Positions 1 to 5,918 of a stretch of DNA of 12,289 bases are shown here, piece by piece. Under the pieces are notes generated by a model. It made no database searches. It was not told where the DNA came from and saw only the letters and a program-made list of their open reading frames with translations. This DNA is from Desulfuromonadales bacterium (GTDB lineage Bacteria > Desulfobacterota > Desulfuromonadia > Geobacterales > Pseudopelobacteraceae). Both the position numbers and the translations under genes were made by a program. Where the stretch lies: the NCBI GenBank assembly GCA_015688915.1, contig JAATGX010000308.1:1-12289 (forward strand), read 5' to 3'. Each line of letters opens with the position of its first letter. Within the stretch, counting starts at the first letter, position 1.

Positions 1-316
1 GGTCGGCCGGATGTTCCGGTGCCTGACCGACCGATAGTTCTATGGCGAAGCGCTCCGGGAAAGAACTCTGGTACGTCTCCAGAAGTTTGGTCATCTCCTT
101 GCGCGTGCGGCCTTCTTCCATTGCCTGGGAAATGGAGACGAAAATCTGGCGTGCCATGGCGTAGGAGAAGCGTGTGGAAGCGTCTTCGGCCTGGCGCAGG
201 AAGATGCAGGAGACAGTGCCGATGACGATCAGAAAGGTTAGCGCGGATACTGCGAAGGTTGACGTGAAGATGAAACGTTTCAGCGTGCGGGTGGCGAATA
301 GAAATAACTTTGGCAT
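1..316 (-). CDS. N-terminal part of a membrane-anchored sensor protein (truncated by window edge)
   Basis: The 105 visible codons begin with ATG at 316, preceded by a strong GGAGGGG Shine-Dalgarno sequence about 10 bases upstream; the frame stays open to base 1. The protein starts MPKLFLFATRTLKRF, a basic cytoplasmic stub, and continues with one hydrophobic helix (about residues 15-40, including ALTFLIVIGTVSCIFL). A polar, probably periplasmic, helical segment follows (YAMARQIFVSISQAMEEGRTRKEMTKLLETYQ). This arrangement is typical of the sensor half of histidine kinases or chemoreceptors with an N-terminal anchor and an extracytoplasmic helix bundle, but the diagnostic HAMP, kinase or signalling domains lie outside the window. 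A nearby CheY-like gene on the same strand fits two-component signalling. The gene is real with good confidence; the sensor role is inferred. Confidence 0.72.
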   Translation of the reverse strand, partial: MPKLFLFATRTLKRFIFTSTFAVSALTFLIVIGTVSCIFLRQAEDASTRFSYAMARQIFVSISQAMEEGRTRKEMTKLLETYQSSFPERFAIELSVGQAPEHPAD

Positions 317-419
317 GGCATTACATTCCCCTCCGGAGCACCCTTTGACATGAATCACCTGGCACGTCGCGCTATTGACAGATAGGTATCGAAACCGAAT
401 GTTACACTGATGCTGCCAA

Positions 420-428
420 ATTATATCA
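420..428 (-). promoter_or_regulatory. Extended -10 promoter for the membrane sensor gene
   Basis: On the minus strand this reads TGATATAAT, a perfect extended -10 (TGn-TATAAT). No good -35 is visible at 16-18 bases, as is common for extended -10 promoters. Transcription would start near 413, giving a leader of about 97 bases before the ATG at 316. I see no known riboswitch fold in that leader. The rest of 317-604 holds only the terminator listed at 551-573. Confidence 0.5.
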
Positions 429-550
429 TCCCCTTGCAGTGCCACCTACCATTTCAGCAACGCGGGAAGGTCGCGATCGTATCATATAGCTATGGAGAAA
501 TAAAAGCATTTTTACCTAGAGCGCCGATGAAATTTTAACGAATATCAAAA

Positions 551-573
551 TGGTCCGGTCTTGAGCCCGGCCA
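551..573 (-). terminator. Intrinsic terminator of the receiver gene
   Basis: Read on minus, TGGCCGG and CCGG-A-CCA form a stem with one bulged A and an 8-base loop, followed directly by TTTTGATATT. It lies about 30 bases past the stop codon of the CheY-like gene. The bulge and interrupted T tract make it moderate in strength. Confidence 0.5.
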
Positions 574-604
574 TGATTTCCCTTCAGGAAGTTGTTACCC
601 CATG

Positions 605-1018
605 TCAGAGGAAATCATGCTTGACGAGCATTGCCCCCAACTCTTCCATGTGAAACGGTTTGCCGAGATAGTCGGTACGGTCGCCCTGGATCAGGGTTTT
701 CACCATGTCATCCGGTGAGTCGAGGCCGGACAGCATGACGATTGTCGCCCTGTTGTCCCATGTGATGCCCATCTCCGCCTCCAGGGCGCGCATTCGCTTG
801 AGCGCTTCCTGACCGTCCATCACGGGCATGACGATATCGAGAAACACAAGATCATACGGCGTCCCGTTCAGCAGCGCCCGTTCAAAGGACTCCAGGCCCT
901 GGAGGCCGTTACCGGCCTTTGTAATATCCAGGACGCCCCGCATGTTGAGCAGCTTCTCGACCACGGTCGCAACAGGCATGGAATCGTCGACAATCAGTGT
1001 TTTTGCTGTCCGTTTCAT
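605..1018 (-). CDS. Single-domain CheY-like response regulator receiver
   Basis: This 137-residue protein is a complete receiver domain with no output domain. The acidic pocket is Asp11-Asp12 (IVDDS), the phospho-acceptor is Asp61 (DLVFLDIVMPVMDG), the switch residue is Ser97 (VMLSG) and the conserved Lys-Pro pair is Lys120-Pro121 (LGKPF). It should take a phosphoryl group from a partner histidine kinase and act by protein contact, as CheY or Spo0F do. I chose ATG 1018 because GAGAGG lies about 5 bases upstream and the domain begins at once (MKRTAKTLIVDDS). The frame stays open to an ATG at 1153, but that extension has no ribosome site and no recognisable domain. A minus-strand promoter at 1179-1208 would give a leader of about 150 bases. 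The cognate kinase is not identifiable here. Confidence 0.9.
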   Translation of the reverse strand: MKRTAKTLIVDDSMPVATVVEKLLNMRGVLDITKAGNGLQGLESFERALLNGTPYDLVFLDIVMPVMDGQEALKRMRALEAEMGITWDNRATIVMLSGLDSPDDMVKTLIQGDRTDYLGKPFHMEELGAMLVKHDFL

Positions 1019-1178
1019 GAATCCTCTCATATACCGGTCGCGGAAGCGGCATCGACAAGACAACGTCATGCACGGATAAATACCCTGCGCGGCGGACACG
1101 GGATGCGGCTCGTCATTGTCCGGAATCTCCCATGGCGCCTGTCTTTCAGCCATAGGGCAAGCACGCCCCGTCTGGCAT

Positions 1179-1196
1179 GGTATACACGTGTTGCAT
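1179..1196. promoter_or_regulatory. Operator-like site 1, inside the minus-strand promoter
   Basis: Read on minus, ATGCAACACGTGTATACC shares its core with site 2 (ATGTAAAACGTGTTACAT on minus). On plus, CACGTGTTGCATAGT (1185-1199) is repeated as CACGTTTTACATAGT (1219-1233), 13 of 15 identical and 34 bases apart. The candidate ligand is the XRE regulator encoded immediately downstream. Confidence 0.42.
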
Positions 1197-1208
1197 AGTC
1201 AATGTCAA
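1179..1208 (-). promoter_or_regulatory. Minus-strand sigma-70-type promoter for the receiver gene
   Basis: On minus, a perfect -35 TTGACA (1203-1208) is followed after 18 bases by TATACC (1179-1184). Start would be near 1172. A palindrome centred on ACACGTGT (1184-1191) lies inside the spacer and touches the -10, so a bound regulator would block it. Confidence 0.5.
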
Positions 1209-1212
1209 TGGG

Positions 1213-1230
1213 ATGTAACACGTTTTACAT
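1213..1230. promoter_or_regulatory. Operator-like site 2 (ATGTAA-N6-TTACAT palindrome)
   Basis: ATGTAACACGTTTTACAT has perfect 6-base arms and a partly symmetric centre. It lies just upstream of the -35 of the XRE gene and just upstream of the -35 of the divergent minus promoter. Palindromes of the form TGTAA-N6-TTACA are common operators of XRE/Cro-type regulators; binding here is inferred. Confidence 0.45.
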
Positions 1231-1235
1231 AGTAG

Positions 1236-1262
1236 TTGCCGGGAAAACTTCTCTGGTATAGT
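1236..1262 (+). promoter_or_regulatory. Promoter of the XRE gene; predicts a leaderless mRNA
   Basis: TTGCCG (1236-1241), a 15-base spacer and TATAGT (1257-1262) preceded by TG at 1254-1255, giving an extended -10. A start 7 bases past the -10 falls at the ATG (1269). No Shine-Dalgarno sequence precedes that ATG, in agreement with a leaderless transcript. Confidence 0.42.
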
Positions 1263-1268
1263 GCCGCC

Positions 1269-1631
1269 ATGAAAAAGAGAATCGTCACCAGCAGCGGGAT
1301 CGGGGAAGCGATCAAGCGCCGCCGGCTGGAGTTGGGACTTTCCCAGGAGCGTCTGGCCGATATGCTCAACGTCTCCTATCAGCAAGTGCAGCGCTACGAG
1401 AACGGCTCCAACAAGCTCAATGTTGAGAATGTCCAGGTGATTGCCGATCTCTTGGGCCTTCCGGTGGCCTCCATCTTTTCTTCGGTTTCCGTGTCCGCCA
1501 TTGCGGAACCCCAAACACCGTACGCACCCCCCGAGGAAAAAAACCTCCTCAAATACTTCAGAAAGATCTCCGACCAGCGAGACCGGACGGTGGTTGTCAG
1601 TGTCGCCCGCCTTGCCGCTGAAAAATCCTGA
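1269..1631 (+). CDS. XRE/Cro-family HTH transcriptional regulator
   Basis: This 120-residue protein has an N-terminal Cro/C1-type helix-turn-helix at about residues 10-66. GEAIKRRRLELGLSQERLADMLNVSYQQVQRYENG contains the classic Ser-Gln ... Gln-Val-Gln-Arg-Tyr-Glu-Asn-Gly recognition-helix pattern, and LNVENVQVIADLLGLPVASIF completes the five-helix fold. The remainder (67-120) is a short tail with no sensor domain I recognise. I chose ATG 1269 over an in-frame ATG at 1236 because the domain begins there and a -10 box overlaps the intervening codons. It is divergent from the receiver gene, and the two palindromes between them suggest autoregulation and possibly control of the receiver. The regulated process is unknown. 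Confidence 0.88.
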   Translation: MKKRIVTSSGIGEAIKRRRLELGLSQERLADMLNVSYQQVQRYENGSNKLNVENVQVIADLLGLPVASIFSSVSVSAIAEPQTPYAPPEEKNLLKYFRKISDQRDRTVVVSVARLAAEKS

Positions 1632-1693
1632 AGGCCTTGCATCGGACCGCGTCAGCCTCTCCCCCGGGAGAACGGATAAAAGGCAATTGAGGC

Positions 1694-1725
1694 AAAAAAA
1701 GGCCGTATCCCGTGGATACGGCCTT
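1694..1725 (-). terminator. Strong intrinsic terminator of the plsC-rnj operon
   Basis: On minus, GGCCGTATCC, loop ACG, GGATACGGCC is a perfect 10-bp stem followed by seven T residues (plus-strand A tract 1694-1700). It lies 34 bases past the rnj stop. On plus the same hairpin is followed only by TTAT, so it would be a weak terminator for the convergent XRE gene. Confidence 0.9.
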
Positions 1726-1758
1726 ATGGGCACATGGTTTCGATGGCTGGTTCGCGGG

Positions 1759-3432
1759 CTACATCTCCAGAATCACCGGCAGGATCACCGGGCGGCGCTC
1801 GATGGTCTTCTTGAAGAAGCGGCGTAGCGCCTGGCGCACGGCCTGCTTTACCTCTTCACAGTCGCAGCGCATCTCGGTGTTCAACTCCTCAAGCGCCCCC
1901 ACAACGATATTCCGGGCGTTCTCCAGGTACTCCTGGCTCTCGTCCTCGAACACGAAGCCGCGCGACACGATGTCCGGGCCGTAGATCGTCGCGCCGCTCG
2001 ACTGGTTCATGCCGATGATCACCACCACCATGCCGTCCTCGGAGAGGTGCTTGCGGTCCTTGAGCACGATGGCCCCCACGTCGCCAACCCCCTTGCCGTC
2101 CACGAACACCCGCCCCGACTCCACCTTTTCCACGATGGCCGCCGTGTCGGCGTAAAACGAGATCACATCGCCGTTGGTGGCCAAAAGGCACCGCTCGTCG
2201 GGGATGCCCACCTTCCGGGCTAACTGGATGTGCTTGACCAGATGGCGGTACTCGCCATGCACCGGTATGAAAAAGCGCGGCCGGACCAGGTTGAGCATCA
2301 GCTTCAACTCCTCCTGGCTGGCATGGCCGGAGACATGCACCTCGGAAACCTTCTCGTGGAAGACCTCGGCACCCCTCCGGTACAGGTGGTTTATCAACTC
2401 GGAGATGGTACGTTCGTTGCCGGGGATCACCCGTGAGGAGAGGATGACGGTATCACCCCGTTCCAGCTTGATCTGCTTGTGGTCGTCCATGGCAATGCGG
2501 GTCAGGGCGCTCATGGGCTCGCCCTGGCTGCCGGTGGAGATGATGCAGACCTGCTCCGGCGGCAGATAGGGCAGCTCTTTCAGGTCCATCAACATATCGT
2601 CCGGGATGCTCAGGTAGCCGAGCTGGCGGGCGATGCGCACGTTGGCGATCATGGAGCGCCCATTGAGCAGGATCTTGCGGCCGCACCGAATGGCCACGTC
2701 CGCCACCTGCTGCACCCGGTGGATGCTGCTGGAGAAGGCGGCCACGATGATGCGGCCGCGGCACTTGGGGAAGATGTCGCCGAAGGCCTCGCCCACGTAC
2801 TTCTCGGAGAGGGTATAGCCCTCCCGTTCCACGTTGGTGGAGTCGGCGAACAGGGCCAGTACGCCGGCATCGCCATAACGGGAAAGGCTGGCCAGGTCGG
2901 TCAGTTGGCCGTCCACCGGCGTCTGGTCCAGCTTGAAGTCGCCGGTGTGGATCACCACCCCTTCGGGCGTGGTGATGGCCAGGGCGCAACCGTCCACGAT
3001 GGAATGGGCCACCCGCAGGAATTCCACCCGGAAACAGCCGAGCTCCACCGTGTCGCGCGGCTTGACCACCACCAGTTCGACCTTGTCGTCCAGCTTGTAT
3101 TCCCGGAGTTTTTCGTTGACGAATCCCAAGGTCAGGGCCGTACCGTAAATCGGTACGTTCAACTCCTGCAACACGAAGGGGAGCGCGCCGATGTGGTCCT
3201 CATGGCCGTGGGTCAGGCAGATGGCGCGGACGCTTGCGCTCTGCTCGCGCAACCAGGAAATATCCGGGATGACATAGTCGATGCCGAGCATGTCCGGCTC
3301 GGGAAACATCAGGCCGCAGTCCACGACGATGATGTCGGGGCCGCACTGGAAGGCCATCATGTTGAGCCCGATTTCGCCCAGCCCGCCGAGCGGAATGATC
3401 TGAAGCGGTGCGTTGGATTCTGTGATTTCCAC
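1759..3432 (-). CDS. rnj: Ribonuclease J (metallo-beta-lactamase/beta-CASP RNase)
   Basis: A 557-residue protein, the normal length for RNase J, which has 5'-3' exonuclease and endonuclease activity on RNA in the cytoplasm. The metal site is clear: His75, His77, Asp79 and His80 in THGHEDH, His143 in VAHSI, Asp165 in HTGDF, and the late His in FIPVHGE (about 388-394). The beta-CASP domain includes ISTGSQGEP (about 298-306) and VHVSGHAS (366-372), which binds the RNA 5' phosphate in this family. The C-terminal part (about 450-557) is the usual dimerisation/C-terminal domain. The start is GTG at 3432, with a GGGAGAG-type ribosome site and only one base between it and the upstream gene's TAA. It is the last gene of a four-gene operon. 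RNase J occurs in many anaerobic deltaproteobacteria. Confidence 0.97.
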   Translation of the reverse strand: MEITESNAPLQIIPLGGLGEIGLNMMAFQCGPDIIVVDCGLMFPEPDMLGIDYVIPDISWLREQSASVRAICLTHGHEDHIGALPFVLQELNVPIYGTALTLGFVNEKLREYKLDDKVELVVVKPRDTVELGCFRVEFLRVAHSIVDGCALAITTPEGVVIHTGDFKLDQTPVDGQLTDLASLSRYGDAGVLALFADSTNVEREGYTLSEKYVGEAFGDIFPKCRGRIIVAAFSSSIHRVQQVADVAIRCGRKILLNGRSMIANVRIARQLGYLSIPDDMLMDLKELPYLPPEQVCIISTGSQGEPMSALTRIAMDDHKQIKLERGDTVILSSRVIPGNERTISELINHLYRRGAEVFHEKVSEVHVSGHASQEELKLMLNLVRPRFFIPVHGEYRHLVKHIQLARKVGIPDERCLLATNGDVISFYADTAAIVEKVESGRVFVDGKGVGDVGAIVLKDRKHLSEDGMVVVIIGMNQSSGATIYGPDIVSRGFVFEDESQEYLENARNIVVGALEELNTEMRCDCEEVKQAVRQALRRFFKKTIERRPVILPVILEM

Positions 3433-3433
3433 G

Positions 3434-3835
3434 TTATCTCTCCCTCTGGAGCGGAACCAGGGTGGCGATCTTCTTGTCGCAGCGGGCGATCCAGTCCGTA
3501 CCGGGGATTTTCAGCCATGTTGCCGAGTAAAACGCGCTTCTCAGGGCCCGGTAGGCTATGAGGGCGCGGTCGACGTCACCCAGCCGCTCATTGGCCTCGG
3601 CGATGCTCCAGAGTTGCCGCGCAGCCTTTTCAATGGCGGGGTCGCGGGGGATGTACATATGGATGGCTGATTCATAACCGGCAACGGAACCGGCAAAATC
3701 GTTCCGGAGCCGCGCCTCTTCACCCAGGCCGAACTGGGTGTGCATGCGCCACCAGGTGGCGCCGAAGAAGAGCAGCAGGCTTATGACGATGATCGTCGCC
3801 CCGTTTATCGCGATTATTTTAAGCCGTTCAGCCAT
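3434..3835 (-). CDS. Membrane-anchored small helical-repeat protein of unknown function
   Basis: This 133-residue protein has one N-terminal hydrophobic helix (about residues 7-27, IIAINGATIIVISLLLFFGAT) and then a soluble, probably extracytoplasmic part. Residues 38-110 form pairs of amphipathic helices with a TPR-like look (EARLRNDFAGSVAGYESAIHMY ... LWSIAEANERLGDVDRALIAYRALRSA). It lacks residues that would suggest an enzyme. ATG 3835 lies 3 bases after the stop of the upstream 61-aa gene, with AGGTGA as the ribosome site overlapping that stop. It is directly followed by rnj and so co-transcribed. A scaffold or assembly role is possible but unsupported. I do not recognise a named family. 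Confidence 0.85.
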   Translation of the reverse strand: MAERLKIIAINGATIIVISLLLFFGATWWRMHTQFGLGEEARLRNDFAGSVAGYESAIHMYIPRDPAIEKAARQLWSIAEANERLGDVDRALIAYRALRSAFYSATWLKIPGTDWIARCDKKIATLVPLQRER

Positions 3836-3838
3836 GGT

Positions 3839-4024
3839 TCACCTGAAGAAGTGCGGGATAGCGACCAGCAGGACGCCCAGTACCGTGACGACCACCCCGG
3901 CCAGGACCGCCAGCGCGGCAGCGATGTCCAGCGGCGGGCGCAGGCGGTGCGCGGCGGGCAACCCCCAGCAGACGGCCGCCAGGCCTGCCACGATCAGCGG
4001 TATGTATTTCATCCCGGCATGCAT
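3839..4024 (-). CDS. Small two-TM membrane protein of unknown function
   Basis: A 61-residue, strongly hydrophobic protein with two predicted membrane helices (about residues 5-25 and 33-55) joined by a short basic loop (AAHRLRPPLD). ATG 4024 immediately follows the plsC stop, and GGAG at 4031-4034, inside the end of plsC, is well spaced for it. An ATG four codons later (4012) is possible but has a poorer ribosome site. The tight packing points to translational coupling with plsC and suggests an envelope role. No family is recognised. Confidence 0.75.
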   Translation of the reverse strand: MHAGMKYIPLIVAGLAAVCWGLPAAHRLRPPLDIAAALAVLAGVVVTVLGVLLVAIPHFFR

Positions 4025-4729
4025 TCAGTGCTCCAGTGCCGAAGAGATGACGCCATGCACCTGCTCCATCAGCAGTGTCCCGGCCTCCGCCTTGAGCCGG
4101 TCCGCGGCCGGTGCCAGGGGCGGATGCAGGGTAATGGTGATGTCTCCCCGGTATAACCTGATCCGGCCGGCCGGGTTGATCCGGCCGCTGCCGTTGATGG
4201 TCACCGGCACCACGGGGACACCGGCTTTAAGCGCCAGCAGGAACCCGCCCCGCTTGAAGGGGAGCAGGTTGAGATCCCTGGATCGGGTCCCTTCGGGAAA
4301 CATGACCACGCTCTTGCCTTCCCTGATGATGCCTGCGGCGTTGTCCATGTTTTTCAATGCCTTGCGGCCGTCGCTCCGGTCCAGGGGGATGTAGCCGCCG
4401 CGCCGCATGGAAGGTCCGAATACCGGAATATCGAATAATTCCTTCTTGGCGATCCAGTAGATCCGGCGCGGCATGGCGGCCAACAACGCCAGGATGTCGA
4501 AATTGCTCTGGTGGTTGCTCATGAAGATGACCGGGCCCAACGGGAGATGTTCCGTACCCCGCACGGTCACCCCGACTCCGGCCATGGCCAGGGCAACGCG
4601 CGCCCACAGGCGGGCATGGAAGGCGTAACTCCTGCCGCTGGCGTCCAGCAGCGTACAGACAAGCGCACTTGCGGCAAACAGAAAGGTCAGGGGGATGAAC
4701 ACAGCAAGAAACAGGTATGCGCGTACCAT
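4025..4729 (-). CDS. plsC: 1-acyl-sn-glycerol-3-phosphate acyltransferase
   Basis: This 234-residue PlsC-type acyltransferase transfers an acyl chain to the sn-2 position of lysophosphatidic acid, giving phosphatidic acid for membrane phospholipids. The first hydrophobic segment (about residues 4-30) anchors it to the inner membrane. Motif I, the HX4D catalytic pair, is His73-Asp78 (SNHQSNFD). Motif II includes GGYIPLDRS (111-119), motif III is FPEGTRS (144-150), and motif IV is VPVVPVTING (about 171-180). Length is usual for the family. ATG 4729 has GGAG 7 bases upstream. It is the first gene of the operon ending with rnj, driven by a candidate promoter at 4756-4784. Lysophospholipid acyltransferases of related specificity cannot be excluded. 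Confidence 0.93.
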   Translation of the reverse strand: MVRAYLFLAVFIPLTFLFAASALVCTLLDASGRSYAFHARLWARVALAMAGVGVTVRGTEHLPLGPVIFMSNHQSNFDILALLAAMPRRIYWIAKKELFDIPVFGPSMRRGGYIPLDRSDGRKALKNMDNAAGIIREGKSVVMFPEGTRSRDLNLLPFKRGGFLLALKAGVPVVPVTINGSGRINPAGRIRLYRGDITITLHPPLAPAADRLKAEAGTLLMEQVHGVISSALEH

Positions 4730-4755
4730 TCACGATCTCCACATGTAACCCCTGT

Positions 4756-4784
4756 AAACTACTGTGTTCCCGGCCGTGAGTCAA
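4756..4784 (-). promoter_or_regulatory. Promoter of the plsC-rnj operon
   Basis: On minus, TTGACT (4779-4784), exactly 17 bases, then TAGTTT (4756-4761). Transcription would start near 4749, about 20 bases before the plsC ATG, leaving room for the GGAG ribosome site. Confidence 0.45.
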
Positions 4785-4812
4785 ACGAAATATTCTGGTT
4801 CAAACAGTAATA

Positions 4813-4840
4813 ACGGCTGTTTACAAGGGTAAACGGCCGT
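4813..4840. repeat. Strong inverted repeat between the kinase remnant and plsC
   Basis: ACGGCTGTTTAC, loop AAGG, GTAAACGGCCGT is a 12-bp stem with a single T-G wobble. No T tract follows on either strand, so it is either a weak terminator for the minus-strand gene ending at 4876 or a protein-binding palindrome upstream of the plsC promoter. Confidence 0.55.
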
Positions 4841-4875
4841 CACAGGATACTGGTTGATGCTGTGGGTCTCCCGGA

Positions 4876-5343
4876 TTACATCATGCCGCCATTTCTGCCG
4901 CCAGCAGTTCCTCCATCATGCCCCCCTGAGTGCGGTAGACATGTTGCGGAAGGGCTGTCCATCATCTTACGCAGTTGCGTCGACATGGGGCTGATGAAGT
5001 TGCTGTTGACCGTGCCGGATACAAGTCCGACCACACAGAAACTCGCCAACTCTCCCATCTGGTTGGCCTGCTCCATGTAGTTGCCCGGCCAATCCAGAAT
5101 GGCATGAAACGTAAAGAGCAGACTTACGGCTGCCGTAGTGACTATCGCTCCTCGCAGCCCGAACCAGGCGGCTGCCACGACCGGCGGCAAGAAGTAGAGC
5201 TTGCGCAGCGCGATATGGATTACATGATAATTGTGAGGTTCGGTAGGGGTTATATAGTGTAGCAGTGCGATTGATCCCACAAGTGCCGCCAGTATGAAGG
5301 CCTTTTTTCGTGTGTCGTCAGGCCTGTTCACCACACCCTCCAT
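4876..5343 (-). pseudogene. Truncated sensor-kinase N-terminus fused to a foreign tail
   Basis: The first 110 or so residues look like the membrane input domain of a sensor histidine kinase: hydrophobic helices at about 15-33, 50-80 and 97-113, with YFLPPVVAAAWFGLRGAIVTT and FHAILDWPGNYMEQANQ, a pattern I know from four-TM atypical kinases. In such kinases the last helix runs into HisKA and ATPase domains. Here, after LVSGT (residue 111, near base 5010), the sequence changes to a short polar, Met-, Gly- and His-rich tail (STQLRKMMDS ... GGMM) and stops at 155. No H-box, N-box or G-box exists in any frame downstream. This is best read as a deletion joining two genes; a functional small membrane protein is the alternative. 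ATG 5343 has only a weak AAGAAAG ribosome site. Confidence 0.6.
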
Positions 5344-5348
5344 CTTTC

Positions 5349-5543
5349 TTACGACTCAACCGGCGGCAAGGCGTTCACGTCTTCAATGTCCCTGGCCCCT
5401 TTATCCCTCATCGCGGTAACACTCAAAAGGCGTGGGGGTGACGGCTGTTGGACAGCACTGTCCTCGATATTTTTTACCGAGGCGCTTAGCTGGCTTTCCT
5501 TGCCATTAACTTGTAGACTCGTTTCAAAATGTTGAGGCGGATT
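5349..5543 (-). pseudogene. Possible C-terminal remnant of an unidentified protein
   Basis: A 64-codon stop-free frame on minus ends with TAA at 5349-5351, only 5 bases before the kinase-remnant ATG. The C-terminal half reads protein-like (RLLSVTAMRDKGARDIEDVN, then ALPPVES). No start codon with a ribosome site precedes it, and its 5' end overlaps the hairpin at 5534-5557, which looks like the terminator of the next gene upstream. It may be the tail of a gene lost in the same deletion that truncated the kinase. No family recognised; a chance open frame is possible. Confidence 0.3.
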
Positions 5544-5557
5544 TTAGAGTCCGCCTC
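5534..5557 (-). terminator. Hairpin terminator after the 88-aa exported protein gene
   Basis: GAGGCGGA, 8-base loop, TCCGCCTC: a perfect 8-bp, GC-rich stem 13 bases beyond the stop codon of the 88-aa gene. On minus it is followed by AACATTTTG, a short broken T tract, so efficiency is uncertain. Confidence 0.6.
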
Positions 5558-5569
5558 GGTTGGTAGAAT

Positions 5570-5836
5570 TTACTGTCTGTTCATTTGATCGAGGAGCTGA
5601 TTAGCTTCTTCCAACTTGTTCTTCAGTATTTTCAGTTCCTCGGCACTGTGTTTCTTCGACCCCTGCGCAATTTCAGTATTCAGTCGCTTAATCTTCTGCT
5701 GGATCGATTCCGCCTGTAAAGCACATTCTCTCGCGCCATCAGGCGTATCCATCTTCATGCCCTCATGCTCGGCTGCCAACACCGGCATTGCACCGAACAG
5801 CCCCATTGCCATCAATACTAAGACCAATCTCTTCAT
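5570..5836 (-). CDS. Small exported coiled-coil protein
   Basis: An 88-residue protein with a Sec signal peptide (MKRLVLVLMAMGLFGAMPVLA, cleavage probably near residue 21-22). A short Met/His/Glu-rich stretch follows (EHEGMKMD), then an amphipathic, probably coiled-coil helix (about residues 36-88) with one Cys at 38. The expected location is the periplasm. ATG 5836 has an AAGGAGG ribosome site about 8 bases upstream. It lies 82 bases after the Met-rich exported protein on the same strand and is probably co-transcribed from the sigma-54 promoter at 6455-6471, with a small hairpin between them that could reduce readthrough. Small exported Met/His proteins often sit beside copper or silver efflux genes. 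That role is inferred from composition and neighbours only. Confidence 0.82.
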   Translation of the reverse strand: MKRLVLVLMAMGLFGAMPVLAAEHEGMKMDTPDGARECALQAESIQQKIKRLNTEIAQGSKKHSAEELKILKNKLEEANQLLDQMNRQ

Positions 5837-5861
5837 ATCCTTTTCCTCCTTCTGGAAAATT

Positions 5862-5877
5862 GGAGAGGCGACTCTCC
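5862..5877 (-). terminator. Small intercistronic hairpin (possible attenuator)
   Basis: On minus, GGAGAG, loop TCGC, CTCTCC, followed by AATTTTCC. The stem is a perfect 6 bp. It lies between the two exported-protein genes and could cause partial termination or protect mRNA ends. Confidence 0.35.
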
Positions 5878-5918
5878 GTTTGAAAAACCGAACTACGATA
5901 TCTGCTCATGTCAATTTG

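Noticed and set aside
375..408. TTGACA on plus suggesting a promoter directed rightward
   Set aside because: No acceptable -10 at 16-18 bases and no plus-strand gene downstream before 1269.
605..1153. Longer 182-aa start for the CheY-like protein
   Set aside because: The extra 45 residues have no domain, no ribosome site at 1153, and a good ribosome site precedes ATG 1018.
1146..1733. A 195-codon open frame on minus over the XRE gene
   Set aside because: The HTH protein on plus is clear, and this frame runs through the operators and the rnj terminator.
2479..3561. A 360-codon open frame on plus, antisense to rnj
   Set aside because: It mirrors a fully recognised RNase J, shows composition typical of an antisense shadow in GC-rich DNA (His/Gly/Val-rich), and has no domain or ribosome site of its own.
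5461..5482. CCTCG...CGAGG hairpin with a T run in its loop
   Set aside because: Only a 5-bp stem with a 12-base loop and the T run inside rather than after the stem; not terminator-like.
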